Positions 63,737 through 64,000 of a stretch of DNA of 64,000 nucleotides are shown in pieces. The number at the start of each line of letters is the position of its first letter. Positions within the stretch are counted from its first letter, which is position 1. Source of the stretch: Mesorhizobium sp. NZP2077 (lineage in GTDB: Bacteria; Pseudomonadota; Alphaproteobacteria; Rhizobiales; Rhizobiaceae); contig NZ_CP051293.1 in the NCBI RefSeq assembly GCF_013170805.1, positions 3,230,001 through 3,294,000 on the forward strand, read 5' to 3'. The notes under the pieces are model-generated. The model had not been told where the DNA came from, searched no databases, and was given only the letters and a program-made list of their open reading frames with translations. A program made the position numbers and the translations under genes.

Positions 63737-64000
63737 TCAGCTCCCGCATTGCCGTAGCTGCACATCATAGTCGCGCGCCATCTTGTCGGTGGCGCGGGCG
63801 TAGCCCTGCACGCCGGCGTCGCCGCGGTTGCCGCGGCCATAGGCGGTCCAGCCGAGATAGTAGGCGAGGTAGAGATTGTAGGTGTCGTTGCGGGCCACGC
63901 CGTATGTGTCGGCTGTCTTGGAGTGATACCAGCCGACGAAATCGACGGCGTCGGCGAATTTGGTGCGCCGCGCCGCCCAGTTGCCGGTCTCGCGCTGATA
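63737..64000 (-). CDS. Conserved rhizobial transglycosylase-SLT-like lipoprotein, C-terminal part only
   Basis: The frame is open to the window edge; the last 87 residues are present and the start lies outside. The end reads YQRETGNWAARRTKFADAV, then NDTYNLYLAYYLGW and a late cysteine (RQCGS). From memory this matches the C terminus of a conserved Rhizobiales lipoprotein with a lytic-transglycosylase-type (SLT) domain that acts on peptidoglycan. It is convergent with the fused ATPase gene, 14 bp apart. Moderate certainty, because the catalytic part is not in the window. Confidence 0.65.
   Translation of the reverse strand, partial: YQRETGNWAARRTKFADAVDFVGWYHSKTADTYGVARNDTYNLYLAYYLGWTAYGRGNRGDAGVQGYARATDKMARDYDVQLRQCGS

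Overview
The window is high-GC chromosomal DNA from an alphaproteobacterium of the order Rhizobiales, most likely Mesorhizobium or a close relative. Three things point there: the density of sugar, peptide and sulfate ABC importers, the gene families themselves, and dispersed palindromic repeats that I recognise from memory as Mesorhizobium types. No rRNA, tRNA, insertion sequence, prophage or CRISPR array was seen. Genes are tightly packed, with many ATGA, GTGA or TGATG start/stop overlaps.

Layout. 1-2087: end of a sugar ABC operon (lactonase-like beta-propeller, then an RbsA/MglA-type ATPase), followed by a 186-bp imperfect palindrome. 2414-3378: AhpD-like protein and a GNAT acetyltransferase. 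3587-8631: a UgpABCE/MalK-type ABC importer whose first gene, a metallophosphoesterase, carries an apparent frameshift. 8679-16706 (minus): an operon for a xanthine-dehydrogenase-family molybdenum hydroxylase with its large subunit split in two, plus a MoxR/CoxD-like ATPase, a CoxE-like VWA protein, an SRPBCC protein, an amidohydrolase and an AraC regulator. 16886-25373: an Frc-type sugar ABC transporter, two dehydrogenases, two near-duplicate FadR-type GntR regulators and an MFS transporter; several copies of a TTGTCNGACAA-like motif suggest a local regulon.

25502-32130: a gluconate-type locus with a GntR-like LacI repressor, a perfect 16-bp operator, a binding protein, an ATPase, two permeases and gluconokinase. 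32125-33276: a probable lipid acyltransferase-fold protein. 33439-40019: sulfur uptake (Rrf2 regulator, two sulfate-binding proteins, CysTWA), with a DUF1778/GNAT toxin-antitoxin pair lying inside it. 40310-48728 (minus): envelope genes for a bacterial alpha-2-macroglobulin, penicillin-binding protein 1C and a VanX-like D,D-dipeptidase. 49009-56993: TamA and an unusually long TamB with an internal duplication of about 625 residues. 57247-63722: a peptide-type (Dpp/Opp) ABC importer with both ATPase domains fused. 63737-end: C-terminal end of a conserved rhizobial lipoprotein.

The most interesting signals are the split molybdenum hydroxylase with matching AraC-type half-sites spaced 21 bp, the shared operator-like motif around the duplicated GntR genes, the TamB duplication, and dispersed repeats whose edges supply the stop codons of neighbouring genes. 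All functions are inferred from recognisable motifs and gene order; no database search was run.
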